This document shows positions 8,456 through 16,683 of a stretch of DNA of 27,434 nt, in pieces. This DNA is from an uncultured Eubacteriales bacterium. Lineage in GTDB: Bacteria; Bacillota; Clostridia; Christensenellales; CAG-138. How positions within the stretch are numbered: the stretch's first letter is position 1; every line of letters begins with the position of its first letter. The notes beneath the pieces were generated by a model. That model searched no databases, was not told the origin of the DNA, and was given only the letters and a program-made list of their open reading frames with translations. Made by a program: the position numbers and the translations under genes. The stretch covers positions 1 to 27,434 of the forward strand of contig UQXE01000025.1 in assembly GCA_900544965.1 (NCBI GenBank). Direction: 5' to 3'.

Positions 8456-9844
8456 ATGTTGACCCCTAAAGAAATTGTAGACGCTCTGGACAGGCATATA
8501 GTTGGGCAGGATAGCGCGAAACGCGCCGTAGCAATAGCTCTTAGGAACCGTTACAGACGCAGCAGGCTCTCAGCCGAGCTTCGTGAGGATATAACGCCAA
8601 AAAATATAATAATGGTAGGCCCAACCGGCGTTGGAAAAACTGAGATAGCGCGAAGGCTTGCCAAGCTTGTGGACGCGCCGCTCGTTAAGGTTGAGGCCAC
8701 CAAATTTACCGAGGTGGGATATGTCGGACGCGACGTTGATTCAATGATAAGGGATTTGGTAGAGGCTTCGATAAGACTGTGCAAACAACGCAAACAGGCC
8801 GAGGTTAGAATTTTGGCCGAGACGTCTGCAGAGCAGAGACTTATAGACCTTTTAACCCATTCAAAATCCGAACGCAGAGCGCCCGTTAAAAATCCTTTGC
8901 AGATGTTGCTTTCAGCTGGAACTAATGAGCCTGAGAGCGCGCCTGGTGATCAGGGCGAAGAGCAGGCCAAGGCACATTCCAAGCGTGAAGCCGTAGCTGA
9001 TGAACTTAGGGCCGGTCTTAGGGAAGAGGATATCGTAGAGATAGAGGTAGACCAGGCCTTGCCTCAAAACGACGCGATGTACGCCATTGGCGTGGACATA
9101 AACCTTAATGAGATGTTTGACGGGATTATACCAAGGCGAAAAAAGCTGCGAAAGCTGACAGTGAAAGAGGCGCGCCGAATTATAACCCAGGAGGAATCCG
9201 ATAAGCTGATCGATATGGATGAAGTTATACGGGAGGCAGTAGAAAAGGCTGAGCAGGATGGCATAATATTTATTGATGAAATAGACAAGATTATTGGAAC
9301 GCATTCCACATCGGGACCGGATGTTTCGCGCGAAGGTGTGCAGCGGGACATACTTCCAATAGTGGAGGGCAGCACCGTTTCAACAAAATATGGTTCAGTA
9401 AAAACAGATCATATTTTGTTTATTGCCGCCGGCGCGTTTCATGTATCGAAGATATCCGACATGATACCGGAGCTGCAGGGACGTTTTCCAATAAAGGTAG
9501 AGCTTTCTCCTTTAACAGCCGATGATTTTAAACGTATACTTACGCAGCCTGAGAATTCGATTATAAAGCAGTATACCGCGCTTCTTGAGGCGGACAGCGT
9601 TGCTTTGAGCTTTACTGACGATGCCTTAACAGAGATAGCCAAACACGCATATACTGTAAACGAGACGACGGAGAATATTGGCGCGAGGCGCTTGCACACC
9701 GTTATGGAACATCTGTTAGATGATATATCATTTAATGCGAATGGCAATCATCCGCTTGTTGAAGTTGTAATTGATGAAAGCTATGTAAACGAGCGGTTGA
9801 AATATACGGATAATGAAGGGGATCTTAAAAAGTTCATTATCTAA
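8456..9844 (+). CDS. hslU: ATP-dependent protease ATPase subunit HslU (ClpY)
   Basis: The AAA+ unfoldase partner of HslV. Two in-frame ATGs exist, at 8450 and 8456. AGGAGG at 8443-8448 is only 1 base from the first but 7 from the second, so I chose 8456 (462 residues). Walker A GPTGVGKT is at 55-62 and Walker B IIFIDEIDK has Asp274-Glu275. A variable, charged I-domain lies at about 110-235, followed by GARRLHTVMEHLL, which includes the sensor-2 region. The C-terminal KKFII matches the tail that docks into and activates HslV. The gene is complete. Confidence 0.97.
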   Translation: MLTPKEIVDALDRHIVGQDSAKRAVAIALRNRYRRSRLSAELREDITPKNIIMVGPTGVGKTEIARRLAKLVDAPLVKVEATKFTEVGYVGRDVDSMIRDLVEASIRLCKQRKQAEVRILAETSAEQRLIDLLTHSKSERRAPVKNPLQMLLSAGTNEPESAPGDQGEEQAKAHSKREAVADELRAGLREEDIVEIEVDQALPQNDAMYAIGVDINLNEMFDGIIPRRKKLRKLTVKEARRIITQEESDKLIDMDEVIREAVEKAEQDGIIFIDEIDKIIGTHSTSGPDVSREGVQRDILPIVEGSTVSTKYGSVKTDHILFIAAGAFHVSKISDMIPELQGRFPIKVELSPLTADDFKRILTQPENSIIKQYTALLEADSVALSFTDDALTEIAKHAYTVNETTENIGARRLHTVMEHLLDDISFNANGNHPLVEVVIDESYVNERLKYTDNEGDLKKFII

Positions 9845-9861
9845 TTAAAAGGATTTTTACT

Positions 9862-10758
9862 ATGCAACACGAATTAAAAGCCGCAATAGCGCTGATAACG
9901 GTCTGCTTGCTTTTAGCGGGCTGCAGCGCTGCGCAAAGGGAGCCTGCCACCATTGAGGTGGAGCTGTCAACGCCGGAGCCTACAATACAGCCACCGGAAC
10001 CGACGCCGACAACTGTACAGCCTCAGGCAAGCGCATCCCCTGCTTACAGCGCTGGGCCGGATACCGTTGCCCAAACCGCACCAGCCCCTACGCCTGAACC
10101 CACCCCAACATATATTGTTAAGGATATGCGGCCGCTTGCGGCATATGTAAGAGGGAACGGAATAAATATGAGGGAAGGTCCGGATCTATCATTCGACATA
10201 ATCGGAAATTATCTGTTGAACCAAAAGGCTGTCGTCGACGGGGAATGCGGGGAGTGGTACAGGGTTAAAATCGAATCAAAAAAAGGGTTCATGCATAAGG
10301 ACTTTATAGCCCTTGGCGACCCTCCAAAACCAACGCCTACACAGAAGCCTAGACCAACGAGTACACCTAAGCCTACAAGCAGCCCTGATAGGTTTTCTGA
10401 AAAAGAGGTGTATTTGGCAGCTCAGCTGGCGCATTTAGAAAACAGGGGCGGCAGTCTGAAGGGCTATAAAGCGGTGATAAGCGTGGTGCTTAACAGATTG
10501 AGCCATATACATTTTCCCGATACGATAAGAGGGGTTATTTATCAGAACAACCAGTTCACCGTAGTTGACAGTATTCCCGGGACCACGCCCTGCAATAACG
10601 CCTTGAAAGCGGCAAGAGAGGTTCTTAACGGCAGCGGGAGCACCCTTCCAAGCGACGTTGTGTTTTTCAGGGTGGCTTCACTTGGCACAGATTGGGGAAA
10701 CGACAAAAAATACTATTGCACTATTGACAACAACGCCTATTTCAGGTGGATTGGTTAG
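9862..10758 (+). CDS. Lipoprotein with SH3 domain and SleB/CwlJ-type cell wall hydrolase domain
   Basis: A 298-residue protein. It starts with a lipoprotein signal peptide with lipobox LLAGC (Cys21). A long Pro/Thr/Glu linker follows (about 30-88), then a bacterial SH3-like domain at about 92-148 (GNGINMREGPDLSFDIIG), a second Pro/Thr linker, and a C-terminal domain at about 175-298. The C-terminal domain (VISVVLNRL, FPDTIRGVIYQNNQFTVV) resembles Hydrolase_2, the domain of spore-cortex enzymes SleB and CwlJ. It is probably anchored outside the membrane and trims or binds peptidoglycan. It follows hslU by 17 bases and ends at a terminator, so it probably shares the hslVU transcript. A spore role is possible but not shown. 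Confidence 0.82.
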   Translation: MQHELKAAIALITVCLLLAGCSAAQREPATIEVELSTPEPTIQPPEPTPTTVQPQASASPAYSAGPDTVAQTAPAPTPEPTPTYIVKDMRPLAAYVRGNGINMREGPDLSFDIIGNYLLNQKAVVDGECGEWYRVKIESKKGFMHKDFIALGDPPKPTPTQKPRPTSTPKPTSSPDRFSEKEVYLAAQLAHLENRGGSLKGYKAVISVVLNRLSHIHFPDTIRGVIYQNNQFTVVDSIPGTTPCNNALKAAREVLNGSGSTLPSDVVFFRVASLGTDWGNDKKYYCTIDNNAYFRWIG

Positions 10759-10782
10759 CTGTTGTAAATGATGGGAGAAAGT

Positions 10783-10818
10783 GGGCCTTTGAGCTTGGCT
10801 CGGAGGCCCGTTTCCTTG
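10783..10818 (+). terminator. Terminator-like hairpin after the SH3/hydrolase gene
   Basis: A 12-bp stem (10783-10794 with 10798-10809, two G-T pairs) with a 3-base loop. The tail is T-rich but interrupted (GTTTCCTTGCTCTTT), so termination may be incomplete. It likely ends the comM/dprA-to-hydrolase run. Confidence 0.65.
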
Positions 10819-11010
10819 CTCTTTAGGTAATTTATAAGACGCGCCCATGCGAGGCTAGAAGCTCGTTAACTATTAGTATTTATTTAACATTAGCGCCCCG
10901 ACGGATCGATTTAATGGTTGGAAATATATTGGCATTAAACTCCTGAACATCCATTACGCATACATATCTTGAAATTAACATTAACTTTCAAGGGAATAAA
11001 AAGAAAATGG

Positions 11011-11049
11011 CGGTATTACTTTTGTTAAAAGATGAACACAATAATACCG
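11011..11049 (+). promoter_or_regulatory. Inverted repeat in the leader of the sugar-nucleotide gene
   Basis: Perfect 8-base arms CGGTATTA (11011-11018) and TAATACCG (11042-11049) lie 23 bases apart, just upstream of the ribosome site and TTG start at 11076. It could be an operator or a leader hairpin. The rest of the gap from 10819 is AT-rich with no other feature I can support. Confidence 0.3.
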
Positions 11050-11075
11050 TTATCATTTTGAGAGGTGGTGTTTTC

Positions 11076-13481
11076 TTGAAAGCTGTCATTATGGCGGGCG
11101 GCGAAGGCAGCAGGCTTCGCCCGATTACTTGCACCATGCCAAAGCCTATGGTGCCGTTATTAAACAAACCTGTTATAGACTATTGTGTGGAACTTTTAAA
11201 ACGTCATGGCATAGAGGATATCTCGGTCACGCTTCACTATTTGCCAAACGCAATTAAGGATCATCTGGGCGACGGTAAGGATAAAAACGTACAGATATCC
11301 TATTCGCTTGAGGAAAGCCCTCTGGGGACGGCGGGGAGCGTAAAAATGGCTCTTGGGGATTGCAGGGACAGCGTGCTTGTAATAAGCGGAGACGCTATCA
11401 CAGATATAGATCTGAGCAAAGCCATCGCAAGGCATAAAAGCGTGGGGGCGGCGGCTACAATAATATTAAAGCAGGTTGCGCTTCCGTTGGAGTACGGGGT
11501 TGCTATAATGGATGATCAAGGACATATTACCAGATTCCTTGAAAAACCCCAGCTTAGCGAGGTGTTCAGCGATTTAGCGAATACGGGCATCTACATATTG
11601 GAGCCGGAGGTTATAAATCTCATACCGGATGGCGTTCAGTATGACTTTAGCAAGGATTTGTTTCCAAAGTTGTTTGAAAAAGGCATAACAGTACATGGTT
11701 ATGTCGCTGAAGGTTATTGGTGCGATATAGGCGATATCCGGCAGTATATGCAGGCGCAGAGGGACATGCTTGACGGAAAATGTACGTTTGAAACCATAGC
11801 TCACAGAAATGATGGGGTGTTCATAGAACCAAAGGCAGGAATATCGCCCAATACGATAATAAACGGTCCATGCTATATATCATCCAACGCGGAAATTGGC
11901 GAGAACACGTGCATCGGCTCATATTCGGTGATCTGCAGCGGCGTAAAGATAAGCAGGGATTGCAGCATAAAGCGATCAATCTTGATGGACGGAGCCAGGC
12001 TGAGGAACAATATTGAACTGCGGGGCGCCGTTGTCTGCCAAAACGCCCATATCAGTGAAGGGTCATCAATATTTGAAAATGCGGTTATTGGCAATAAAAC
12101 CTATGTTGGCCATAACTGCACCATAAGCCCAGGGGTGCTGATCTGGCCCCAGAAGCAGGTGGAGGATGGCGTAAGGTGCGAAGAGAATATAGTATGGGGG
12201 CAAAGCAAACAGCTGCAATTTACCGATTGCGGCATTAATGGATACTCGGACGGAAATCTGTCGCCGGAGGCAGTGGTCAGGCTAAGCTCAGCATATGGAA
12301 AGATGCTTGGCCCGCTCTCTGGCGCCGCTGTAGCCACAGACGGAAGCATAGCCGCGGTTATGCTCAAACAGGCCGCCATTTCAGGGCTTATGTCGCAAGG
12401 GGTAGACGTATATGATCTCTCAAGTTCAGCATACTCCGCAATGGGCTTTGCAGTAAGGCGCATGGGAATAAACGGAGGCATATATATTGACGGTGAACCC
12501 ATGAGAGATCACCGCGCTAGGATACGCGTGTGCGATAACCAGGGCGTGCTTATTGACGCAGGCAAGAGACGAAAATTGAATTTTTTATGCGAGCAGGGGG
12601 AAATACTGCCGCTTACTGAAGCTGAAATAGGCTTGGTAAGAAACCTGAACGGCATGAACGATGTATATGAGGCTGAGTTATGGTCGCAGATGGCACATGA
12701 CAAAATTAAGGAAAATCCTCCCCGTGTACTGCTAAACGCACCCAAAAAAGCAGCGGATATAATATCAACGCTCCTGATAAAATGCGGATGTACGGTCATG
12801 ACGAGCGATTCTGAAAACCCACAGTCAATTTATGAGCTAATGTCGGTACATCGGGCTGACCTATGGATATATATTGATAACGCCGATAATTTAAACCTGC
12901 TTTTGCCCGAGAGCGACATGGCGCGTCAAGATGAGCTAAACGCCGCCTTTGCATTAAACAGAATAGAACAGGACGGTGCTACGAGCTTTATAATGCCGTT
13001 CAGCATGCCTGTTCCATATATAGAGTTACTGCGCGAAAAGGGCGCGGCCGTAGTGCTTGCGCATGACGCGTCTGAACGTCGTAAGCGGTCGCACCTCAAA
13101 GATAATAAACCTATGAACGAATTCTTTGAACCGGAAGCGGCGGCTATTAAAGCGTGTGAGCTGTGGTCACAAGGGCGGCTCAAATCCCTGCTGGACGCCC
13201 TGCCTAAAGCCTACACCAAAGAGACCAGCATCGGCTGTTCATGGAAGGATGTAGGCCGCGTGCTGAGAAGCCTCGTCGACACAGAGCACGGGGCCTCCAT
13301 AGAGACTGTAGACGGCGTAAAAATAAGAAGCGACACAGGATGGGTGATTGTTAAGCCGAACGATGAATTCGCGGCCTGCCGGCTTATATGCGGCAGCTAT
13401 AACCAGGAGTATGCGGATGAGCTTTGCGACATATATTCCAGCCGGCTCAAACACATGGTGAAGCAGGGCAAAAAACAGTAA
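11076..13481 (+). CDS. Mannose-1-phosphate guanylyltransferase / phosphomannomutase-like fusion protein
   Basis: An 801-residue protein in three parts. Residues 1-240 are a nucleotidyltransferase domain starting KAVIMAGGEGSRLRPIT. About 255-385 is a left-handed beta-helix of hexapeptide repeats. About 400-800 resembles phosphomannomutase/phosphoglucomutase. I chose TTG at 11076 because AGGTGG lies 7 bases before it and the protein then begins exactly at the family's conserved N-terminus; the frame extends upstream to an ATG at 11007 without family resemblance. The mutase half looks inactive: no TASHNP-like phosphoserine loop is visible near 467-476, and the metal loop usually DGDADR reads DNADN at 601-605. 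It likely makes GDP- or another NDP-sugar for surface polymers; the nucleotide and sugar are uncertain. Confidence 0.87.
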   Translation: MKAVIMAGGEGSRLRPITCTMPKPMVPLLNKPVIDYCVELLKRHGIEDISVTLHYLPNAIKDHLGDGKDKNVQISYSLEESPLGTAGSVKMALGDCRDSVLVISGDAITDIDLSKAIARHKSVGAAATIILKQVALPLEYGVAIMDDQGHITRFLEKPQLSEVFSDLANTGIYILEPEVINLIPDGVQYDFSKDLFPKLFEKGITVHGYVAEGYWCDIGDIRQYMQAQRDMLDGKCTFETIAHRNDGVFIEPKAGISPNTIINGPCYISSNAEIGENTCIGSYSVICSGVKISRDCSIKRSILMDGARLRNNIELRGAVVCQNAHISEGSSIFENAVIGNKTYVGHNCTISPGVLIWPQKQVEDGVRCEENIVWGQSKQLQFTDCGINGYSDGNLSPEAVVRLSSAYGKMLGPLSGAAVATDGSIAAVMLKQAAISGLMSQGVDVYDLSSSAYSAMGFAVRRMGINGGIYIDGEPMRDHRARIRVCDNQGVLIDAGKRRKLNFLCEQGEILPLTEAEIGLVRNLNGMNDVYEAELWSQMAHDKIKENPPRVLLNAPKKAADIISTLLIKCGCTVMTSDSENPQSIYELMSVHRADLWIYIDNADNLNLLLPESDMARQDELNAAFALNRIEQDGATSFIMPFSMPVPYIELLREKGAAVVLAHDASERRKRSHLKDNKPMNEFFEPEAAAIKACELWSQGRLKSLLDALPKAYTKETSIGCSWKDVGRVLRSLVDTEHGASIETVDGVKIRSDTGWVIVKPNDEFAACRLICGSYNQEYADELCDIYSSRLKHMVKQGKKQ

Positions 13482-13486
13482 CTTTA

Positions 13487-13529
13487 AGTTCAGGGGATGT
13501 AAGGAGCGCATCCCCTGAACTGTATTTAT
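13487..13529 (+). terminator. Perfect 13-bp hairpin between the sugar-nucleotide gene and trmL
   Basis: AGTTCAGGGGATG (13487-13499) pairs perfectly with 13509-13521 around a 9-base loop. The following tail is only partly T-rich (GTATTTATT). It may terminate or attenuate transcription before trmL, or protect the upstream mRNA 3' end. Confidence 0.55.
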
Positions 13530-13594
13530 TGCAAGCTGCAGATATATGTGATAGCATTGATAATAAACTCTTACGGATACGGAGAAAATGCCCA

Positions 13595-14056
13595 ATGCTA
13601 AACGTAGTACTGGTAGAACCCGAAATTCCCCAAAACACCGGAAACATATCAAGAACCTGCGCAGTTACAAATACAGCGCTGCACTTGATACGGCCGTTGG
13701 GCTTTGAAATCTCCGACCGTACGCTCAGGCGCGCAGGGCTTGATTATTGGAAGGATCTTGCCATAAGCTATTACGACAGCTTCGAAGAGCTTGAAGCAAA
13801 AAATCCCAGAGCAAGGTTTTTTCTCGCAACCACCCATTCCTCAAGAAATTACTGCGACGCTTTATATATGGATGGAGACTTTCTTGTTTTTGGAAAGGAA
13901 ACCGCTGGACTGGGTGAAAAACTGTTGAGCAGGAGGCGCGATGACGCCATAAGGATACCTATGATGCCGAATCAGCGGTCGCTAAACCTATCAAACGCGG
14001 TTGCAATAGTCCTGTACGAGGCATTGAGGCAGCTAGGATTTCCAAAGTTTTGTTGA
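13595..14056 (+). CDS. trmL: tRNA (cytidine(34)-2'-O)-methyltransferase TrmL
   Basis: A 153-residue SPOUT methyltransferase that modifies the wobble nucleotide of certain tRNAs with S-adenosylmethionine. Family motifs are VLVEPEIPQNTGNISRTC at the N-terminus, then VFGKETAGL and RIPMMPNQRSLNLSNAVAI near the C-terminus, which form the trefoil-knot cofactor site. The frame is open upstream to 13424, but the ATG at 13595 gives the correct family length and starts at the conserved MLNVVLVEP; GGAG lies 10 bases upstream. The gene ends 37 bases before the ribosomal promoter. Confidence 0.93.
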   Translation: MLNVVLVEPEIPQNTGNISRTCAVTNTALHLIRPLGFEISDRTLRRAGLDYWKDLAISYYDSFEELEAKNPRARFFLATTHSSRNYCDALYMDGDFLVFGKETAGLGEKLLSRRRDDAIRIPMMPNQRSLNLSNAVAIVLYEALRQLGFPKFC

Positions 14057-14092
14057 AACATCCAATATATTTGAAAATATGGGGGTTTATGC

Positions 14093-14122
14093 TTGACACT
14101 GGCATTTGAGCTGGATTAAAAT
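14093..14122 (+). promoter_or_regulatory. Probable sigma-A promoter for rplM-rpsI
   Basis: TTGACA at 14093-14098 and TAAAAT at 14117-14122 with an 18-base spacer. Position fits a start of transcription about 95 bases before rplM. Confidence 0.65.
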
Positions 14123-14127
14123 ATAAG

Positions 14128-14220
14128 GTGTGCTTTGGAATGGTAGATGTAGTGCCCCACTAGCCCCGGAAGCAGTGCAGCATACATGGCCAAGCCGCAA
14201 GATAACACAAATTTATGGAG
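14128..14220 (+). promoter_or_regulatory. Structured 5' leader of rplM, possible ribosomal protein leader
   Basis: The leader can pair GCTTTGG (14132-14138) with CCGGAAGC (14166-14173, one bulge), enclosing a small hairpin TAGTG-CCC-CACTA (14150-14162). L13 autoregulatory leaders are known in Firmicutes at this position. I did not recognise the exact L13-leader consensus, so this is a structural guess. Confidence 0.35.
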
Positions 14221-14227
14221 GATAGCC

Positions 14228-14665
14228 ATGAAGACATATATGGCAAAGGGTGAAACCGTAGAGCGTAAATGGTACGTTGTGGACGCTGACGGTATGGTAT
14301 TAGGCCGTCTAGCGTCACAGGTTGCAACCATACTTCGCGGAAAGCATAAGCCGATATATACGCCGCATGTAGATACGGGCGATTTTGTAATAATTATCAA
14401 CGCAGACAAAGTGGTGCTTACAGGACGAAAGCTTGACCAGAAAAAGTATTACCACCACAGCGGTTATCCGGGCGGAATTAAGGAAACCAGCTATCGTACG
14501 CTTCTTCAGAAAAAGCCGGAATTCGCAGTGTATGAAGCGGTGCGGCTCATGTTGCCAAAAGGACCGCTTGGACGCCAGATGTTGAAGAAGCTTCGGGTAT
14601 ACCGTGGCGATGACCACAAGCATGTAGCGCAGCAGCCAGAAACGCTAGTGCTTAAATCAAGGTAA
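14228..14665 (+). CDS. rplM: Large ribosomal subunit protein uL13
   Basis: A 145-residue protein of usual length. Typical L13 segments are RKWYVVDADGMVLGRLAS, VDTGDFVIIINADKV, YYHHSGYPGG and MLPKGPLGRQMLKKLRVY. The frame is open upstream to 14186, but the ATG at 14228, behind GGAGG, gives the family N-terminus MKTYMAKG. It is transcribed with rpsI, which starts 14 bases later, from the promoter at 14093. Confidence 0.98.
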   Translation: MKTYMAKGETVERKWYVVDADGMVLGRLASQVATILRGKHKPIYTPHVDTGDFVIIINADKVVLTGRKLDQKKYYHHSGYPGGIKETSYRTLLQKKPEFAVYEAVRLMLPKGPLGRQMLKKLRVYRGDDHKHVAQQPETLVLKSR

Positions 14666-14679
14666 TGGAGGGACGAATT

Positions 14680-15075
14680 ATGAAGACAACAGCGCAGTAT
14701 CTTGGTACTGGAAGACGCAAAAAATCGGTTGCCCGCGTCCGCCTATTACCGGGGAGCGGAAATATAACGATAAATAAGCGCGACCTTGAAGATTATTTTG
14801 GGCTTGAGACTCTAAAGATGATCGTAAGGGCACCGATGACGCTTACAGGAACTTTATCAAAGTACGACGTCTATGTAAACGTATATGGCGGCGGAACTAC
14901 CGGCCAGGCAGGCGCCATACGCCATGGCATCTCACGCGCGCTTATAGTGGCCGACCCCAATCTCAGGGCCGCTCTTAAGCAGGCAGGCTATCTCACGCGC
15001 GATCCGCGCATGAAGGAAAGGAAAAAGTACGGCCTCAAGGCTGCCCGTCGTGCGCCTCAGTTCAGCAAGCGCTAA
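14680..15075 (+). CDS. rpsI: Small ribosomal subunit protein uS9
   Basis: A 131-residue protein. Signature segments are YLGTGRRKKSVARVRLLPG near the start, YGGGTTGQAGAIRHGISRAL in the middle and the basic tail ending FSKR that reaches the ribosomal P site. An ATG at 14665 overlaps the rplM stop, but GGAGGG at 14667-14672 sits 7 bases before the ATG at 14680 and selects that start. Pairing with rplM is the conserved bacterial order. Confidence 0.98.
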   Translation: MKTTAQYLGTGRRKKSVARVRLLPGSGNITINKRDLEDYFGLETLKMIVRAPMTLTGTLSKYDVYVNVYGGGTTGQAGAIRHGISRALIVADPNLRAALKQAGYLTRDPRMKERKKYGLKAARRAPQFSKR

Positions 15076-15106
15076 AAAAGGATACGACTGCCCTATAGCT
15101 GTTTAT

Positions 15107-15143
15107 AACTCCGCAGGGAAGTTTTCTTGCGGAGTTTTGTTAA
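15107..15143 (+). terminator. Intrinsic terminator after rpsI
   Basis: A perfect 9-bp stem (15107-15115 with 15128-15136) is followed by a T-rich tail. It closes the rplM-rpsI operon. Confidence 0.85.
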
Positions 15144-15219
15144 TTTTGATTAATGGTTGCTTTAACGTGTAACATTTTATACACCCGAGCGCTGGAGATA
15201 AAGGGGAAATGAAATAAAA

Positions 15220-16620
15220 ATGGACTATATTATTGCGGAGGCTACGAGCCTGGATCAAGTTACGGATTCACACGGCAATAAGCTTTATCAGGCCAGGGAA
15301 CTTACGTCAGCATCATATAAGTTCTCGGCAATTACTAAAATACTGGAAAGTAACCCGGTGTCATACTTCCTTAAAATGGGAAGGCTGCTTGCAAATTATT
15401 TGAACAGCAACCATCCACTGGTATTTGTCACAGACTGGTCCGATCCTACAGAGCTCACGGGTCTCAGGCTTGAAACGGAGGACGGGTTTAAGGATTATCC
15501 CGATCTATGCTTCATTGGATTTTATACTGATTGGGATTCTATTGAACAATCAGGCATTAACGAAATATTCGCTCATGAGTTTTCACATGTCTGGCTTAAC
15601 TGGATGGGGTATGATCTAAGCCGTTCATTGTCCAATAAATTTCATACCTGCACGGCGATAACGGATCCCTATATGGCGTTTTTTGAAGGGTTTGCTGAGC
15701 ATCTTGAGATAGTAACCAGGGATATGTCCGGGTATACGCAAAATGGGCTATGGGACTATGCGTATGACGTTAACGCCTGGCTTTGCGCCCGGGACACTCA
15801 ATTAAGATATCATGGCGTTATAAACGATAGATTTGTCTATAATACTGCCTTGCCCTTTATCGACGATTACGACACATACGCCGGGTTGCACATGGCTCAT
15901 ATTACTTCTTCCGCTTTCATGCCTGAAAGGATAAAGAACGCGAACCAGCTTTTAGCCTCAGAAGGAGCGGTAGCCTCAATATTTTACCATATTTACATTA
16001 ATGACGTATTTAAAAACAGATATAGCGATAAAGCCTTTTATTCCTCATTTGGCATGGACAGGGATAGCGTTGATCCTGTACAAAACCTTTACCTAAAGAT
16101 TCTTTATGTTATGACAAGGCTTGACATGTCAAAACCCACACTGCTTACGGATTTTATAAAGGCTTATGGTGACAATTTCCCAGATGAAAAGAAAGAGCTG
16201 TATTCATTATTTGTAAGGCTAACTTATTTTTCTACTGTAAGCGGCGACGCAAGACATGTATTTGAAAGATTGTACAGTATCGGACGAAATGGGGAGGTTG
16301 AACCATTCCGAACCGCGCTAAGGGAAAGTTCGGAATTGAAGACGCGCCTTATTGAACAGCTCTTATCGGGGGAAGTATCCCTTGAGGCGGCCGTACGCCC
16401 GGATATATGGATTGACGGGGATGAATATATAGCTCCCACGCCTTGGAATCCTGAGATCAAGGTTCGCTATAAATTTTGTGCGAACTCGGCAACGGCCGTA
16501 GATTTTCTTTCCATGAGCGGAATGACGGTAAAGCGGGCCGAACAGCTGATTATGCAGCGGGAGCAACTTGGAGGTTTTAAATCCGTGGAGGAGTTTTATG
16601 AGTTGCTGGAAAGAATTTAG
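15220..16620 (+). CDS. Putative zinc metallopeptidase with C-terminal helix-hairpin-helix
   Basis: A 466-residue protein I cannot place in a named family. It has HEFSH at residues 119-123, a zinc-protease HExxH motif, and a second acidic block FFEGFAEH with Glu156 and Glu160. A Glu 30-40 residues after HExxH is the third zinc ligand in gluzincin peptidases, so the spacing fits. The C-terminal 40 residues (about 425-466: VDFLSMSGMTVKRAEQLI...GGFKSVEEFYELL) look like the ComEA/T2SS-K type helix-hairpin-helix, a DNA- or protein-binding fold. No signal peptide or membrane helix is visible, so it is probably cytoplasmic. The ATG is the first possible start after an in-frame stop; AAGGGG lies 13 bases upstream, a rather long spacing. 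It stands alone between a terminator and a promoter. Confidence 0.6.
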   Translation: MDYIIAEATSLDQVTDSHGNKLYQARELTSASYKFSAITKILESNPVSYFLKMGRLLANYLNSNHPLVFVTDWSDPTELTGLRLETEDGFKDYPDLCFIGFYTDWDSIEQSGINEIFAHEFSHVWLNWMGYDLSRSLSNKFHTCTAITDPYMAFFEGFAEHLEIVTRDMSGYTQNGLWDYAYDVNAWLCARDTQLRYHGVINDRFVYNTALPFIDDYDTYAGLHMAHITSSAFMPERIKNANQLLASEGAVASIFYHIYINDVFKNRYSDKAFYSSFGMDRDSVDPVQNLYLKILYVMTRLDMSKPTLLTDFIKAYGDNFPDEKKELYSLFVRLTYFSTVSGDARHVFERLYSIGRNGEVEPFRTALRESSELKTRLIEQLLSGEVSLEAAVRPDIWIDGDEYIAPTPWNPEIKVRYKFCANSATAVDFLSMSGMTVKRAEQLIMQREQLGGFKSVEEFYELLERI

Positions 16621-16683
16621 TATGCCTCGCGCGCTGCTGCACAACAAATAATTAATAAAAATGCTGTATTTTGAACAAAGGTA

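Noticed and set aside
13424..13594. Upstream extension of trmL overlapping the sugar-nucleotide gene
   Set aside because: It runs through the end of the previous gene and the 13-bp hairpin; the family start is at 13595.
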